Below are positions 34,921 to 43,361 of a stretch of DNA of 64,000 nt, in pieces. The DNA lies in contig CAMCLK010000015.1 of the NCBI GenBank assembly GCA_945875585.1, forward strand, positions 32,312-96,311. Reading direction: 5' to 3'. The position numbers and the translations under genes were made by a program. The notes below the pieces were generated by a model. The model made no database searches and was not told the DNA's origin. It saw only the letters and a program-made list of their open reading frames with translations. Origin of the DNA: Candidatus Kuenenia stuttgartensis (GTDB taxonomy: Bacteria; Planctomycetota; Planctomycetia; Gemmatales; Gemmataceae). Position 1 is the stretch's first letter. The number at the start of each line of letters is the position of its first letter.

Positions 34921-36378
34921 ATGACTAGTCGAATTGCCGCCGCTGTAATCGTTGCCTTGGCTATCCTGAATCCCGGTTCAAGCCAAGGGCAAGCGCCCAA
35001 AACGCCCGTCAGCTTCATCCGCGACGTTGCGCCTATCTTCAAGGAAAACTGCTTTGGCTGCCACGGGGCAAAGAACCCCAAAGGTAAGCTCGACATGACC
35101 AAAATCGAGGCCCTCCGCAAAGGCGGTACAAAAGACGACCCCATTGTTCCCGGCAAGGCAGATGAAAGCCATCTGGTAGACGTACTCAAGGCGACCGATG
35201 CCAGCCGTATGCCGCCACGCGAAACCGGAGAACCGCTTGCCGCTGCCAAGATCGCTGTGATCGAGAAGTGGATCGCTGAAGGTGCGAAAATCGATGCCGG
35301 GCTTACACCAAGCACCGATCTGGTGAAAGAATTGCGCCGTCGGTGGACACCGCCATCGCCACTTCAACGTTATGCATTTCCTGTTCAGATTACTGCGCAA
35401 GCATTCAGTCCGGATGGGAAAAAGCTGGTTGTGAGCGGCCACCACGAACTCACTATTTGGGACGTCGAAACAGGCAAATTAACCGCGCGTCTCAGCACCC
35501 GCTCCCGCCGTGCCATGGCACTGCTTTTCCTGCCGGATGGCAATCTGGTTTATGGCGGTGGTCGGCCCGGCGAAGAGGGTGAAGTTGCCATTTACAACAT
35601 CAAGGCTGCCCCTTCAAAAACCGAGGAAGGCATTGCTTGGCTGAACGGTGTGGATGATCCAAAGGTTCTGGTGAAAAAGCTTCTGGAAACCGACGACGAA
35701 GTCCAATGCTTGGCTCTTTCCCCCGATGGCAAGAAACTGGCCGCAGGCGGATGCGACCGCATGATTCATCTATGGGACCTTACCCCTAGTATTGCTAATG
35801 CCAAGCTTGAGCAAAGCATTGAAAATCATGCAGACTGGGTTTTCAGTGTGGCCTTTTCCTCAGATGGTAAACGATTGGGCAGCGCCAGCCGCGACAAGAC
35901 AGCCAAGCTGTGGGACATCACTGCGAAAGAATCGCTCCTCACCTTCCCCGATCACCAAGCACCGGTTTTTGGCGTGGCCCTGAAGGCCGATGGCAAGGTT
36001 GGGTTCAGTGCCGGTGATGACCGGCAGATTCGTTCATGGAATATCACAACCGACCAAGGTGCCAAGCAGGTAAAAGCGATGGCTGGACATGGCGGTCCAA
36101 TTCTGAAGCTTCTGCAACACCCCAAGCAACCGTGGCTGATCACAGCAGCAGCAGATAACACGGTTCGCCTGTGGAATGCAGATACGGCCGCTGCCATGAA
36201 AACCCTTTCCGGTCACACAGACCACGTACTTTCTATTGCGCTTCATCCCGAGGGAGCGATTTTGGCCTCGGGTTCCTACAACGGCGAGGTTCGTCTCTGG
36301 AAACTCCCGGAAGGCACCCCCGTGCGCGACTTTGCCGCTTCGCCAGGCCAGATGGTGGCAACCAAACCCAAAAAATGA
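34921..36378 (+). CDS. secreted c-type cytochrome with WD40 propeller
   Basis: A 485-residue exported protein from ATG 34921 with a Sec signal (AAAVIVALAILNPGSSQG). Just after it comes a planctomycete PSCyt-type cytochrome c domain with the haem motif CFGCH and a distal Met region 'DASRMPPRETG'. From about residue 150 on there are roughly seven WD40 blades (repeated S-P-D-G-K-K-L and W-D or W-N endings). Such fusions are abundant in planctomycetes and are thought to act in periplasmic electron transfer or as scaffolds. Its stop overlaps the start of the Memo-like gene (ATGA), making it the first gene of a four-gene operon. The role of the propeller is unknown. Confidence 0.85.
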   Translation: MTSRIAAAVIVALAILNPGSSQGQAPKTPVSFIRDVAPIFKENCFGCHGAKNPKGKLDMTKIEALRKGGTKDDPIVPGKADESHLVDVLKATDASRMPPRETGEPLAAAKIAVIEKWIAEGAKIDAGLTPSTDLVKELRRRWTPPSPLQRYAFPVQITAQAFSPDGKKLVVSGHHELTIWDVETGKLTARLSTRSRRAMALLFLPDGNLVYGGGRPGEEGEVAIYNIKAAPSKTEEGIAWLNGVDDPKVLVKKLLETDDEVQCLALSPDGKKLAAGGCDRMIHLWDLTPSIANAKLEQSIENHADWVFSVAFSSDGKRLGSASRDKTAKLWDITAKESLLTFPDHQAPVFGVALKADGKVGFSAGDDRQIRSWNITTDQGAKQVKAMAGHGGPILKLLQHPKQPWLITAAADNTVRLWNADTAAAMKTLSGHTDHVLSIALHPEGAILASGSYNGEVRLWKLPEGTPVRDFAASPGQMVATKPKK

Positions 36379-37604
36379 CCCTCGCTGACAGACCTCGCCT
36401 AAGACCCTATCTGGCTGCGGATCAGGAACCCGGGAAACCGGGTTTCTTCCTCGTGACAGACAGAGTTGGGATCAGCCGAGCCGTTCTTAGGCTTACTGCA
36501 TTCGACCTTGAATGCATCAAACTGTGCGATGGGCGGCATGGCATTTCTGACATCCGTCAGAAAATGCAAAAGCGGCTGGGGAATACCAAAATCCCAGATG
36601 GCCGTATTGAAATGGTGTTGGGCGCCCTAGATCAGGCCCTGTTTCTAGACGGGCCTGAATGGAATACCGCCGCCAATGCCCCTGTGCGGCCCCCTTCCTG
36701 CATTGGCTGTTATGAGGGTGACCCCGCAGCACTGACCGAGCAAATGAATGACCAATTTCAGCGTGCCGGCGGGCCAGGTGCACTAGGCCTCGAAGCGAAC
36801 GATCACCGTCTCAATGCCATTCTTGTGCCCCACATCGACTACAATCGGGGTGGTTTTAATTTCGCCCACGGTTTCAAAGCCCTTTACGAACAGACAAACG
36901 CTAAATTATTTGTCATTATTGGCACCTCACACCACAGCCAGCATCTATTTACACTCACTCGCAAAGCGTTCCAAACGCCACTGGGAATTGCGCCCATTGA
37001 CACCGCTTTTATGGATCGTGTTGAGTCCATTTATGGTGAAGACCTGTACCAAGACGAACTTCTGGGCCACCTTCCCGAACATTCCATCGAACTCGAAGTG
37101 GTTTTCCTCCAGCACATACTCGGCCCCGGTCGGCCATTCCGGATTGTACCCATGGTTGTAGGCTCGTTTCACCACCTCATGGGAAGTCGGACAGGCAAGA
37201 ACCAATCCAACCGCATCAACCTTATGGCGCAGGCGCTGCAGCATGCCGAAGCCATGGCTGGTGAGCCCGTTTGCTACGTCATTAGCGGAGATTTGGCGCA
37301 CATTGGCCCCAAGTTTGGCGATCCCTCCGCCGTTTCCACCTCGGAGTTGGGCGAAAGCCAACGTCAGGACCTGCTGCTCATGAAACATGCCTCTGCGGGA
37401 GATCACGCAGGCTACCTGAACGTTCTGCGCGCCGAAGACGACAGCAGGCGCATTTGCGGATTTCCTCCCACCTATCTGACACTTCTTGCATTGGGGCAGT
37501 GCCAAGGCAAACTGCTACGCTACGATCAGTATGTACATCCTCGCGGCCACGAAAGTGTGAGTTTCGCGTCGATGGCATTTCATCGTGCGGGCACAACGCC
37601 ATGA
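36375..37604 (+). CDS. Memo-like protein (AmmeMemoRadiSam protein B) with N-terminal extra domain
   Basis: A 409-residue protein from ATG 36375, which overlaps the preceding stop (ATGA). Residues ~135-409 match the MEMO1 family, a fold related to non-haem iron LigB-type dioxygenases. Putative metal ligands lie in VPHIDYNRGG, GTSHHSQH and SGDLAHIG. Bacterial members belong to the AmmeMemoRadiSam system, but no radical-SAM or AMMECR1 gene is here. The first ~100 residues ('SRAVLRLTAFDLECIKLCDG', then an Ile-rich helix and 'LDQALFLDGPE') resemble a PqqD/RRE-like winged-helix fold; this is inference. The context of a cytochrome fusion upstream suggests a redox role. Family assignment is good; the reaction is unknown. 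Confidence 0.8.
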   Translation: MTLADRPRLRPYLAADQEPGKPGFFLVTDRVGISRAVLRLTAFDLECIKLCDGRHGISDIRQKMQKRLGNTKIPDGRIEMVLGALDQALFLDGPEWNTAANAPVRPPSCIGCYEGDPAALTEQMNDQFQRAGGPGALGLEANDHRLNAILVPHIDYNRGGFNFAHGFKALYEQTNAKLFVIIGTSHHSQHLFTLTRKAFQTPLGIAPIDTAFMDRVESIYGEDLYQDELLGHLPEHSIELEVVFLQHILGPGRPFRIVPMVVGSFHHLMGSRTGKNQSNRINLMAQALQHAEAMAGEPVCYVISGDLAHIGPKFGDPSAVSTSELGESQRQDLLLMKHASAGDHAGYLNVLRAEDDSRRICGFPPTYLTLLALGQCQGKLLRYDQYVHPRGHESVSFASMAFHRAGTTP

Positions 37605-38539
37605 CAATGGCCAAACTTTGCAACTGCGACGCTAGGTGCCCTCCTGACTGCTGCGCCGTATCTAATGCACGGCACGGGCCGAGGTTGTCATTCGCCAGCG
37701 CGTTAGAAGCTTTTCGGGCTCAAGGAAAGCTCGGCCTGTTTCATGGTCCCCGGTTCCAATCATCGTATTTCGACTGGGGAACAGGCCCCCGAACCATCAT
37801 TTTTGGGCATGGCCTTTCCGACCGATCTACTTCGTTTCTTCCACTCGCTTCGCTTTTGAGGGATCGCTTCCGCTGCATCGGCTGGGATCTTCCCGGATCA
37901 ACATCTCCAGCCAAAGAGCCGCTGCCATGGATCCGTCACAAGCATCTGGCCGAACAGTTGCTGGCGCTAAGCGATCACCTTGCCATCGAGCGGCCAGTTG
38001 TATTGGGAGCATCGTTTGGCTCCACAGTTGCCCTTCGCGCACTAGCTATGGCGCCTAGGCGGTTTGCCGGCGGCATTCTTCAAGGTGGATTTGCGCATAG
38101 GCCACTCAGTACCACCCAACGCAATCTGGTTCGATTGGTACGTTTTTTCAAGCAAGCCACCATGAATCAGTTGCCTCGCTATCAGGACTTTCTTGCCCGG
38201 GCCAATGGCAAGGAATTTGAAGGACACGATCCAGAACGATGGGAGCATCTGGTGGCATGCGCAGGCCCCACTCCAGTCCGTACCGTTTGCCATCAGGCAC
38301 TTCTTCTGGACAAGACGGACTTGCGGCCAATACTTCCCCTGATCAAGCTGCCAATGCTACTGGTGTGCGGAACCAACGATCGCGTAGTCAACCAAGATTG
38401 CAGCAACGCCTTGTTGGAAGGGTTGCCCATGGCACGCAGGGTCACGCTTGGAGAATGCGGCCACGTTCCGTGCTATACCGATGTTGAAGCCCTGGCCGCG
38501 CTTATTGTGGAATTCATGGACCACCTACAGGAGTCTTGA
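37601..38539 (+). CDS. alpha/beta hydrolase with cysteine-rich N-terminus
   Basis: A 312-residue cytoplasmic alpha/beta hydrolase from ATG 37601, overlapping the Memo stop (ATGA). The fold motifs are HG of FGHGLSDRS, nucleophile GASFGS, acid in CGTNDRVV and histidine in ECGHVPC. It looks like a general AB_hydrolase_1 family member. Ahead of it lies an unusual ~28-residue N-terminus with CNCDARCPPDCC, i.e. six cysteines in 12 residues, which could bind a metal or cluster. A longer start at 37454 exists, but it overlaps the Memo gene heavily. It is the third gene of the operon and is followed after 3 bases by cbiET. Substrate unknown. Confidence 0.75.
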   Translation: MTMAKLCNCDARCPPDCCAVSNARHGPRLSFASALEAFRAQGKLGLFHGPRFQSSYFDWGTGPRTIIFGHGLSDRSTSFLPLASLLRDRFRCIGWDLPGSTSPAKEPLPWIRHKHLAEQLLALSDHLAIERPVVLGASFGSTVALRALAMAPRRFAGGILQGGFAHRPLSTTQRNLVRLVRFFKQATMNQLPRYQDFLARANGKEFEGHDPERWEHLVACAGPTPVRTVCHQALLLDKTDLRPILPLIKLPMLLVCGTNDRVVNQDCSNALLEGLPMARRVTLGECGHVPCYTDVEALAALIVEFMDHLQES

Positions 38540-38542
38540 GCA

Positions 38543-39790
38543 ATGGCAGACACTATTTGGCGCATGCCAATCGTTGGCGTTGGAAGCGATGGTTTGGCCG
38601 GATTGACCAGCCGCGAGCGTCAAGCCCTTGCCGATGCTGATGTGATTATCGGCCAAACTCAAGTATTGGGATTACTTGGGCCAACCAGCGCCCAGCAGTT
38701 GCCGCTTGACAGCGATCTGGCAACCGCCGGTCGTGATATCCAATCCCGGATCAACCACCAGAAATTGGGATTCGTGGTTTCTGGTGACCCGCTGTTCTAC
38801 GGACTTGCCGGGTGGCTCTTCGACACGTTTGGGAAAGATCGTTTTGAAGTTTTGCCCCATGTCTCCAGCATGCAGACAGCCTTTGCCCGCATCAAGGAAA
38901 GTTGGGAAGACGCCTACCTGAGCAATCTCCAATCCCAACCACTTCCCTCCGTGATTGAACGGATGCGGCAGGCGCGAACCGTGGGCCTATTTACCACACC
39001 TGAAGTTGGCCCCGCGGCCGTTGCCCGAGCGCTTTTGGCCCGTGGCATGACCGGCTATCGGGCTCATGTGTGCGAAAATCTGGGCACACCGCGCGAACGA
39101 CTAACCCAAGGAACACTCGATGAAATCGCCTCGCTCGATTTCGACCCGTTGAACATTCTGATATTATGCCGCCTGCCCGGAGCTTCGGAAAACCATTCCA
39201 TACACGCGCAAAGTGCTTTATTCGGGAATCCAGAAGGCGACTATGCCGTTGACGCGCCCGGCAAAGCGCTTGTCACACCGGGCGAAATCAGGTCGATTGC
39301 CTTGGGTATGATGCGGCTTCAACCCGGTATTTCCGTGTGGGATATTGGTGCCGGTTCCGGGAGCGTGGCTATCGAAGCCGCTCGCTTGGTCCGCCCAGGC
39401 AAAGTGATCGCTATTGAAGAAGATCCCGGCGACTTCCAGAAATTGGTGGCCAATCTGGCGCACCATGCTGCCGACACTGTGGTTCCGGTTCGGGGATCAG
39501 CTCCAGCAGCGTTCACGGGGCTGGCTGCTCCAGACGCGGTATTTATTGGTGGTGTGAGTCATGAAGTGGCGCGACTGATTGAACCCGTCTGGAACGCGTT
39601 GAGGCCGGGCGGAACGCTGGTGGCGCATCTCGGGTCGATCGAGGCCGTGGCCGCAGCTCAATCTCGCCTGCGTTCAGTTTCAGACAATGTCGATCTGGTA
39701 CAAATCGTTTTAGCGCGGGGTGTCGATCAACTTGGCATCACGCGCCTCGATCCACTCACGCCCTCGTTTATTCTGCGCGCCACCAAATAA
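38543..39790 (+). CDS. cobL: CbiE-CbiT fusion, precorrin-6B/cobalt-precorrin C5,C15-methyltransferase
   Basis: A 415-residue bifunctional enzyme (CobL type) of the corrin pathway. Residues ~10-205 are the CbiE tetrapyrrole methylase (VGVGSDGLAGL, FVVSGDPLFYGLAGWL, GLFTTPEVGPAAVARALLA), which methylates C5. Residues ~220-415 are CbiT (TPGEIRSIALGMM, VWDIGAGSGSVAIEAARL, IAIEEDP), which methylates C15 and decarboxylates the acetate chain. No other cobalamin gene is in the window; this enzyme sits instead as the last gene of the cytochrome-Memo-hydrolase operon. It is followed by a very strong terminator. Function confidence is high, but the pathway role assumes the remaining cob/cbi genes exist elsewhere. 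Confidence 0.9.
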   Translation: MADTIWRMPIVGVGSDGLAGLTSRERQALADADVIIGQTQVLGLLGPTSAQQLPLDSDLATAGRDIQSRINHQKLGFVVSGDPLFYGLAGWLFDTFGKDRFEVLPHVSSMQTAFARIKESWEDAYLSNLQSQPLPSVIERMRQARTVGLFTTPEVGPAAVARALLARGMTGYRAHVCENLGTPRERLTQGTLDEIASLDFDPLNILILCRLPGASENHSIHAQSALFGNPEGDYAVDAPGKALVTPGEIRSIALGMMRLQPGISVWDIGAGSGSVAIEAARLVRPGKVIAIEEDPGDFQKLVANLAHHAADTVVPVRGSAPAAFTGLAAPDAVFIGGVSHEVARLIEPVWNALRPGGTLVAHLGSIEAVAAAQSRLRSVSDNVDLVQIVLARGVDQLGITRLDPLTPSFILRATK

Positions 39791-39802
39791 CGTCTGCCGC
39801 AT

Positions 39803-39854
39803 CATGAGCGAGTGGCCCAGTCGCATGTGAACTGGGCCACTCGCTCATGGTTTT
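39803..39854 (+). terminator. strong terminator with 19-bp perfect stem
   Basis: CATGAGCGAGTGGCCCAGT (39803-39821) pairs perfectly with its reverse complement at 39831-39849, with a 9-base loop, and is followed by GTTTT. It closes the four-gene cytochrome-Memo-hydrolase-cobL operon on the plus strand. There is no A-run on the left side, so it is not an equally good terminator for the convergent minus-strand gene. Confidence 0.88.
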
Positions 39855-39866
39855 GTTGTGGGGGCA

Positions 39867-40139
39867 TCAACCGCGTGGCTTAGGCCGCTCCCAAGCGGCA
39901 TCGTATGGCTGGGAAAACAGTACCTGTATTTTCTCGGCTCGGTCGCGTTGCCCGGCAACAACTCCCAGTCCTTCAATGATTCGGGCCAAACGCGGGTCTT
40001 CAGCAGCGCCGCCGCCACGGTCGATCCGATCAAGGAGTGCGGCAAGATCGAGCAACCGGCATCGCATTTCCAGATAAGTCTGATCCAAAACTTTCTGGGC
40101 CGGAATTGAGGCCAGTAGCGTGGCGTTGGCACCAGGCAT
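39867..40139 (-). CDS. small helical hypothetical protein
   Basis: A 90-residue protein (from ATG 40139, MPGANATLL; an upstream start at 40157 is possible). It is predicted to be largely helical with Leu/Arg heptad-like patterning (LEMRCRLLDLAALLDRID) and a short basic Pro-rich end (WERPKPRG). No domain recognised. It follows larE on the same strand with 20 bases or fewer between, so cotranscription is likely; it may be a small partner of LarE or an unrelated conserved gene. Confidence 0.6.
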   Translation of the reverse strand: MPGANATLLASIPAQKVLDQTYLEMRCRLLDLAALLDRIDRGGGAAEDPRLARIIEGLGVVAGQRDRAEKIQVLFSQPYDAAWERPKPRG

Positions 40140-40159
40140 AATCCAGTTCCTCCACAATT

Positions 40160-41056
40160 TCAGGTGCGCGAAAAACGGGCGCGAATTTCCAATGGTACCA
40201 TTTCATTGAAGCCGCCAGACTTCAAACCTGCCATGTCAATGGTTGCGAATCGGAAACCAAGCGCCAGCAATTTCTCGCATACAGATGTCGCGTGCCCTGC
40301 CAAGAAAAACGCGTTCATCTCGCTGGCAGGCAATTCAACACGCGCCAGTTCTCCGGAGTGCACGCGGACCCGGCAATCAGAATATCCCAAGGTATGCAGA
40401 AACGATTCAGCGGCTTCAACGCGCTGTACTCTTTCTGGTGTGGCGTCAACACCCGGCGCCAATCGACTGGACAGGCATGGAGACGCTGGACGGTCCCACA
40501 CCGATAGATTCCACTGCTTGGCCAGCATGCGAACTTCGGATTTTCCCAATCCCGCTTCGATGAGGGGATGCCGCACACCACGTTCAGCCGCTGCTGTCAA
40601 ACCGGGCCGGTAGTCGCCTAGATCGTCACGGTTGGCGCCGCTGCAAACGGTATTCAAACCGAAAGCTTCCAGACGCATCGCCACCTGCAGATACAGTTCA
40701 CTTTTGCAGTGGTAACAGCGGCTGCCATCGTTGGCTCGATATGCGGGCTGCTGAAATTCTTGGGTATTCAAAACTTCGTGTCGAATACCGATCGCCAAGG
40801 CAACCGTTCGCGCCGAATCGACATCTCGACGCGCAACACTGGGGCTATCTGCTGTAAATGCTACAGCACGGTCACCCAGTGCTAAATAGGCTGCTTTGGC
40901 AACCACAGCACTATCAACCCCACCGCTCAAGGCCACCGCAACGGACCCCATATCGGTAAGGACTGCCAACAATCGTTCGGATGGTCCGATGACTGAATCT
41001 CCCTCAAGTAAGGCGAGATGACATTGTATCGGACGCAGCAGGATCCGGCACGTCAT
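40160..41056 (-). CDS. larE: LarE-type sulfur transferase (ExsB/PP-loop)
   Basis: A 298-residue PP-loop ATPase of the LarE family (TIGR00268), which thiolates a biosynthetic intermediate of the nickel-pincer nucleotide cofactor. The PP-loop SGGVDS (44-49), the motif RCYHCKSE (C114, C117), GANRDDLGDYRPG and the strongly conserved 'ASPCLSSR' (C194) are visible. In characterised LarE a cysteine at the C194 position donates sulfur sacrificially; some relatives bind an iron-sulfur cluster with three cysteines, and C114/C117/C194 would be compatible with that, which is inference. No larB, larC or bona fide larA lies adjacent, but a LarA-like gene is 33 kb to the left. The start is ATG 41056. Confidence 0.85.
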   Translation of the reverse strand: MTCRILLRPIQCHLALLEGDSVIGPSERLLAVLTDMGSVAVALSGGVDSAVVAKAAYLALGDRAVAFTADSPSVARRDVDSARTVALAIGIRHEVLNTQEFQQPAYRANDGSRCYHCKSELYLQVAMRLEAFGLNTVCSGANRDDLGDYRPGLTAAAERGVRHPLIEAGLGKSEVRMLAKQWNLSVWDRPASPCLSSRLAPGVDATPERVQRVEAAESFLHTLGYSDCRVRVHSGELARVELPASEMNAFFLAGHATSVCEKLLALGFRFATIDMAGLKSGGFNEMVPLEIRARFSRT

Positions 41057-41196
41057 GTGATGAGGGCGGAGCCTGTCTGCCAGAATGACAGACGGTTTTC
41101 TTCCACACCCCAGTCTTGGCAGGAGGTAGCGGTGTGCTGAAAGAATGCCCTAACCGCAAAGCCTTAATCCATAAGCTCTTCGATCAGCGCATCCAG

Positions 41197-41212
41197 TGGC
41201 ACGCGGATTGCA
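41197..41212 (+). promoter_or_regulatory. sigma-54 (-24/-12) promoter of groESL
   Basis: TGGCACG, four bases, then TTGCA at 41208-41212 matches the RpoN consensus TGGCACR-N4-TTGCW at every defined position, with GG and GC ten bases apart. Transcription would start around 41223, some 30 bases before the groES ATG at 41252, leaving room for the GGGGAGA ribosome site. No CIRCE inverted repeat (TTAGCACTC-N9-GAGTGCTAA) is in the gap. It implies that an enhancer-binding activator protein controls this chaperonin. Confidence 0.8.
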
Positions 41213-41251
41213 TAACTGTAGCAAGCCTTCAGGCTATGGGGAGAATTGCAT

Positions 41252-41551
41252 ATGAAGACGAACATCAAGCCGTTGGGTGACCGCGTGGTCATTGAGCGAT
41301 TTGCAGCAGAAGTGAAAAGTTCAGGTGGTCTGTACCTGCCGGAAAATGCCAAGAGCAAGCCACAAAAGGGCAAGGTTCTGGCGGTAGGCCCCGGCAAATT
41401 GCTTAAAGACGGTAGCCGCAAGCAGCCCAACCTCAAGGTTGGCGATGTGGTTCTCTTCACCAACTGGGCAGGCGACGAATTCAAGCAGAGCCATGGCGAA
41501 GACGTGCTGCTCATGCGTGAAGAAGACGTTCTGGCCGTTGTGAACGGCTGA
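41252..41551 (+). CDS. groES: GroES co-chaperonin (Hsp10)
   Basis: A 99-residue GroES from ATG 41252, which has GGGGAGA a few bases upstream; the frame also begins two codons earlier at a TTG. The family signature KPLGDRVVIE is present, with the mobile loop 'EVKSSGGLYLPENAKSK', and 'VGPGKLLKDG' and VLFTNWAGDEFK later on. It caps the GroEL ring and drives protein folding cycles in the cytoplasm. It is followed after 69 bases by groEL and lies behind a sigma-54 promoter. Confidence 0.95.
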   Translation: MKTNIKPLGDRVVIERFAAEVKSSGGLYLPENAKSKPQKGKVLAVGPGKLLKDGSRKQPNLKVGDVVLFTNWAGDEFKQSHGEDVLLMREEDVLAVVNG

Positions 41552-41620
41552 AATCCGGGATCGATTTCACACTGATTTACCCACCATTCCGATACATTCC
41601 AACGATTTCAGGAGACGAAA

Positions 41621-43243
41621 ATGGCCGCCAAGCAGATTGCATTCGAACAAGAAGCCCGCGAAGCACTTCGTCGGGGCGTAACCAAGCTTGCACGCGCAGT
41701 GAAGGTGACGCTCGGGCCAAAGGGTCGCAATGTCATCATCCAGAAGAGCTTCGGTTCCCCCACGGTAACCAAGGACGGCGTGACCGTTGCCAAGGAAATT
41801 GAACTCGAAGACAAGTACGAAAACATGGGCGCACGCATGGTGCGCGAAGTTGCCAGCAAGACCAGCGACGTGGCAGGTGACGGTACCACCACGGCAACCG
41901 TTCTCGCTGAAGCGATTTTCAACGAAGGCCTCAAGGCAGTCGTTTCAGGCGCCAACCCCATGCTGATGAAGCGTGGTATGGAACTCGCCGTTTCCCATAT
42001 CGTTGATAAGCTTCACGAAATGTCCAAAAAATGCAGCAGCCTGAAGGACATGCAGGCTGTGGCGACTGTAGCTGCCAACCATGACAGCGAAATCGGCACC
42101 ATCATTGCCGAAGCCATGGAAAAGGTAGGCAAAGACGGCGTCATCACTGTTGAAGAAGGCAAGTCTTTCAAGACCGCGCATGAATTTGTCGAAGGTATGC
42201 AGTTCGACCGCGGCTACCTGTCTCCTTACTTCATCAACGACAAGACCCGCATGGAATGCGATCTCGAAGATTGCTACATCCTTGTTCACGAAAAGAAGAT
42301 TTCTGCCAGCAAAGATCTTCTTCCACTTCTTGAACAGGTCGTTGAACAACGCAAGCCAATCCTCATTATCGCTGAAGATGTCGACGCCGATGCGTTGGCA
42401 ACGTTGGTGATCAACACCATGCAGTCAGGCGGCATTTTCAAGTGCTGCGCCGTGAAGGCTCCCGGTTACGGCGACCGCCGCAAGGCCATGCTCGAAGACA
42501 TCGCCGCCATGACCGGTGGCCGCGCATTCTTCGAAGATCTTGCCACGCCACTCGACACCATCACCTTGAAGGATCTGGGTCGCGCCAAGAAGATCAAGGT
42601 CGACAAGGACAACACCACCATCATCGAAGGTGCTGGCAACAAAACTGAAATCAAGAACCGGATCGCAACCATCCAACGCGAACTGGAAAAATCCACCAGC
42701 GATTACGACCGCGAAAAGCTCTCTGAGCGCATCGCCAAGCTTTCTGGCGGCGTTGCCAAAATCAACGTCGGAGCCGCTACTGAAAGCGAAATGAAGGAAA
42801 AGAAGGCTCGCGTGGAAGATGCCATGCACGCCACCCGCGCTGCTGTCCAGGAAGGTATTCTTCCCGGCGGTGGTGTGGCTCTTCTCCGCTCCAGCCAAGG
42901 CCTGAAGGCCAAGGGACTCACGGAAGACGAAGCAACCGGTTACGACATCGTCGTCCGCGCCTGCTCCGCACCTATCGTGCAGATCTCCACCAACGCTGGC
43001 CAAGATGGCGCGGTCATCCGCTCCAAGGTCTTGGAAGAGAAGGAAAATTCCTACGGTTACGACGCCCGCAACGACAAGTATGTCGACATGGTGAAGGCCG
43101 GTATCATCGACCCAACCAAGGTTGTGCGTTCGGCTCTGCAAAATGCAGCCAGCGTTTCAACACTGCTCCTCACCTCCGACGCGCTGATCGCTGACCTTCC
43201 AGCCAAGGACGAGAAGAAGGCTGGCGGCGACGACATGTATTGA
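41621..43243 (+). CDS. groEL: GroEL chaperonin (Hsp60)
   Basis: A 540-residue chaperonin ring subunit. ATP-binding motifs [10 protein letters not shown] and [11 protein letters not shown], the hinge and apical-domain stretches, and the '[13 protein letters not shown]' segment ([15 protein letters not shown]) are all in place. The C-terminus ends ...[11 protein letters not shown] and lacks the flexible Gly-Gly-Met repeat tail of GroEL of E. coli, which lines the folding chamber and affects ATPase rate. That is common in extra GroEL paralogues. With the sigma-54 promoter, this suggests a specialised chaperonin, the housekeeping copy being elsewhere, though the genome is not visible here. Confidence 0.95.
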   Translation: MAAKQIAFEQEAREALRRGVTKLARAVKVTLGPKGRNVIIQKSFGSPTVTKDGVTVAKEIELEDKYENMGARMVREVASKTSDVAGDGTTTATVLAEAIFNEGLKAVVSGANPMLMKRGMELAVSHIVDKLHEMSKKCSSLKDMQAVATVAANHDSEIGTIIAEAMEKVGKDGVITVEEGKSFKTAHEFVEGMQFDRGYLSPYFINDKTRMECDLEDCYILVHEKKISASKDLLPLLEQVVEQRKPILIIAEDVDADALATLVINTMQSGGIFKCCAVKAPGYGDRRKAMLEDIAAMTGGRAFFEDLATPLDTITLKDLGRAKKIKVDKDNTTIIEGAGNKTEIKNRIATIQRELEKSTSDYDREKLSERIAKLSGGVAKINVGAATESEMKEKKARVEDAMHATRAAVQEGILPGGGVALLRSSQGLKAKGLTEDEATGYDIVVRACSAPIVQISTNAGQDGAVIRSKVLEEKENSYGYDARNDKYVDMVKAGIIDPTKVVRSALQNAASVSTLLLTSDALIADLPAKDEKKAGGDDMY

Positions 43244-43265
43244 TATCTAGAACCTAAAAAACCTT

Positions 43266-43299
43266 GCCGAGGCGACCGATTGGTTGCCTCGGCTTTTTT
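43266..43299 (+). terminator. intrinsic terminator of groESL
   Basis: GCCGAGGCGACC (43266-43277) pairs with GGTTGCCTCGGC (43282-43293), one G-T pair, over a 4-base loop, and is followed by six T residues. It lies 22 bases after the groEL stop. Confidence 0.9.
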
Positions 43300-43361
43300 A
43301 TTGCTTATGATTGACTCACTCCGATGCCTTTCTTCTTCACATAACGAAAGCACGGTTTGCC

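Noticed and set aside
41057..41251. CIRCE element or sigma-32 promoter upstream of groES
   Set aside because: No TTAGCACTC/GAGTGCTAA inverted repeat and no convincing CTTGAA/CCCCAT boxes; the sigma-54 site explains the promoter.
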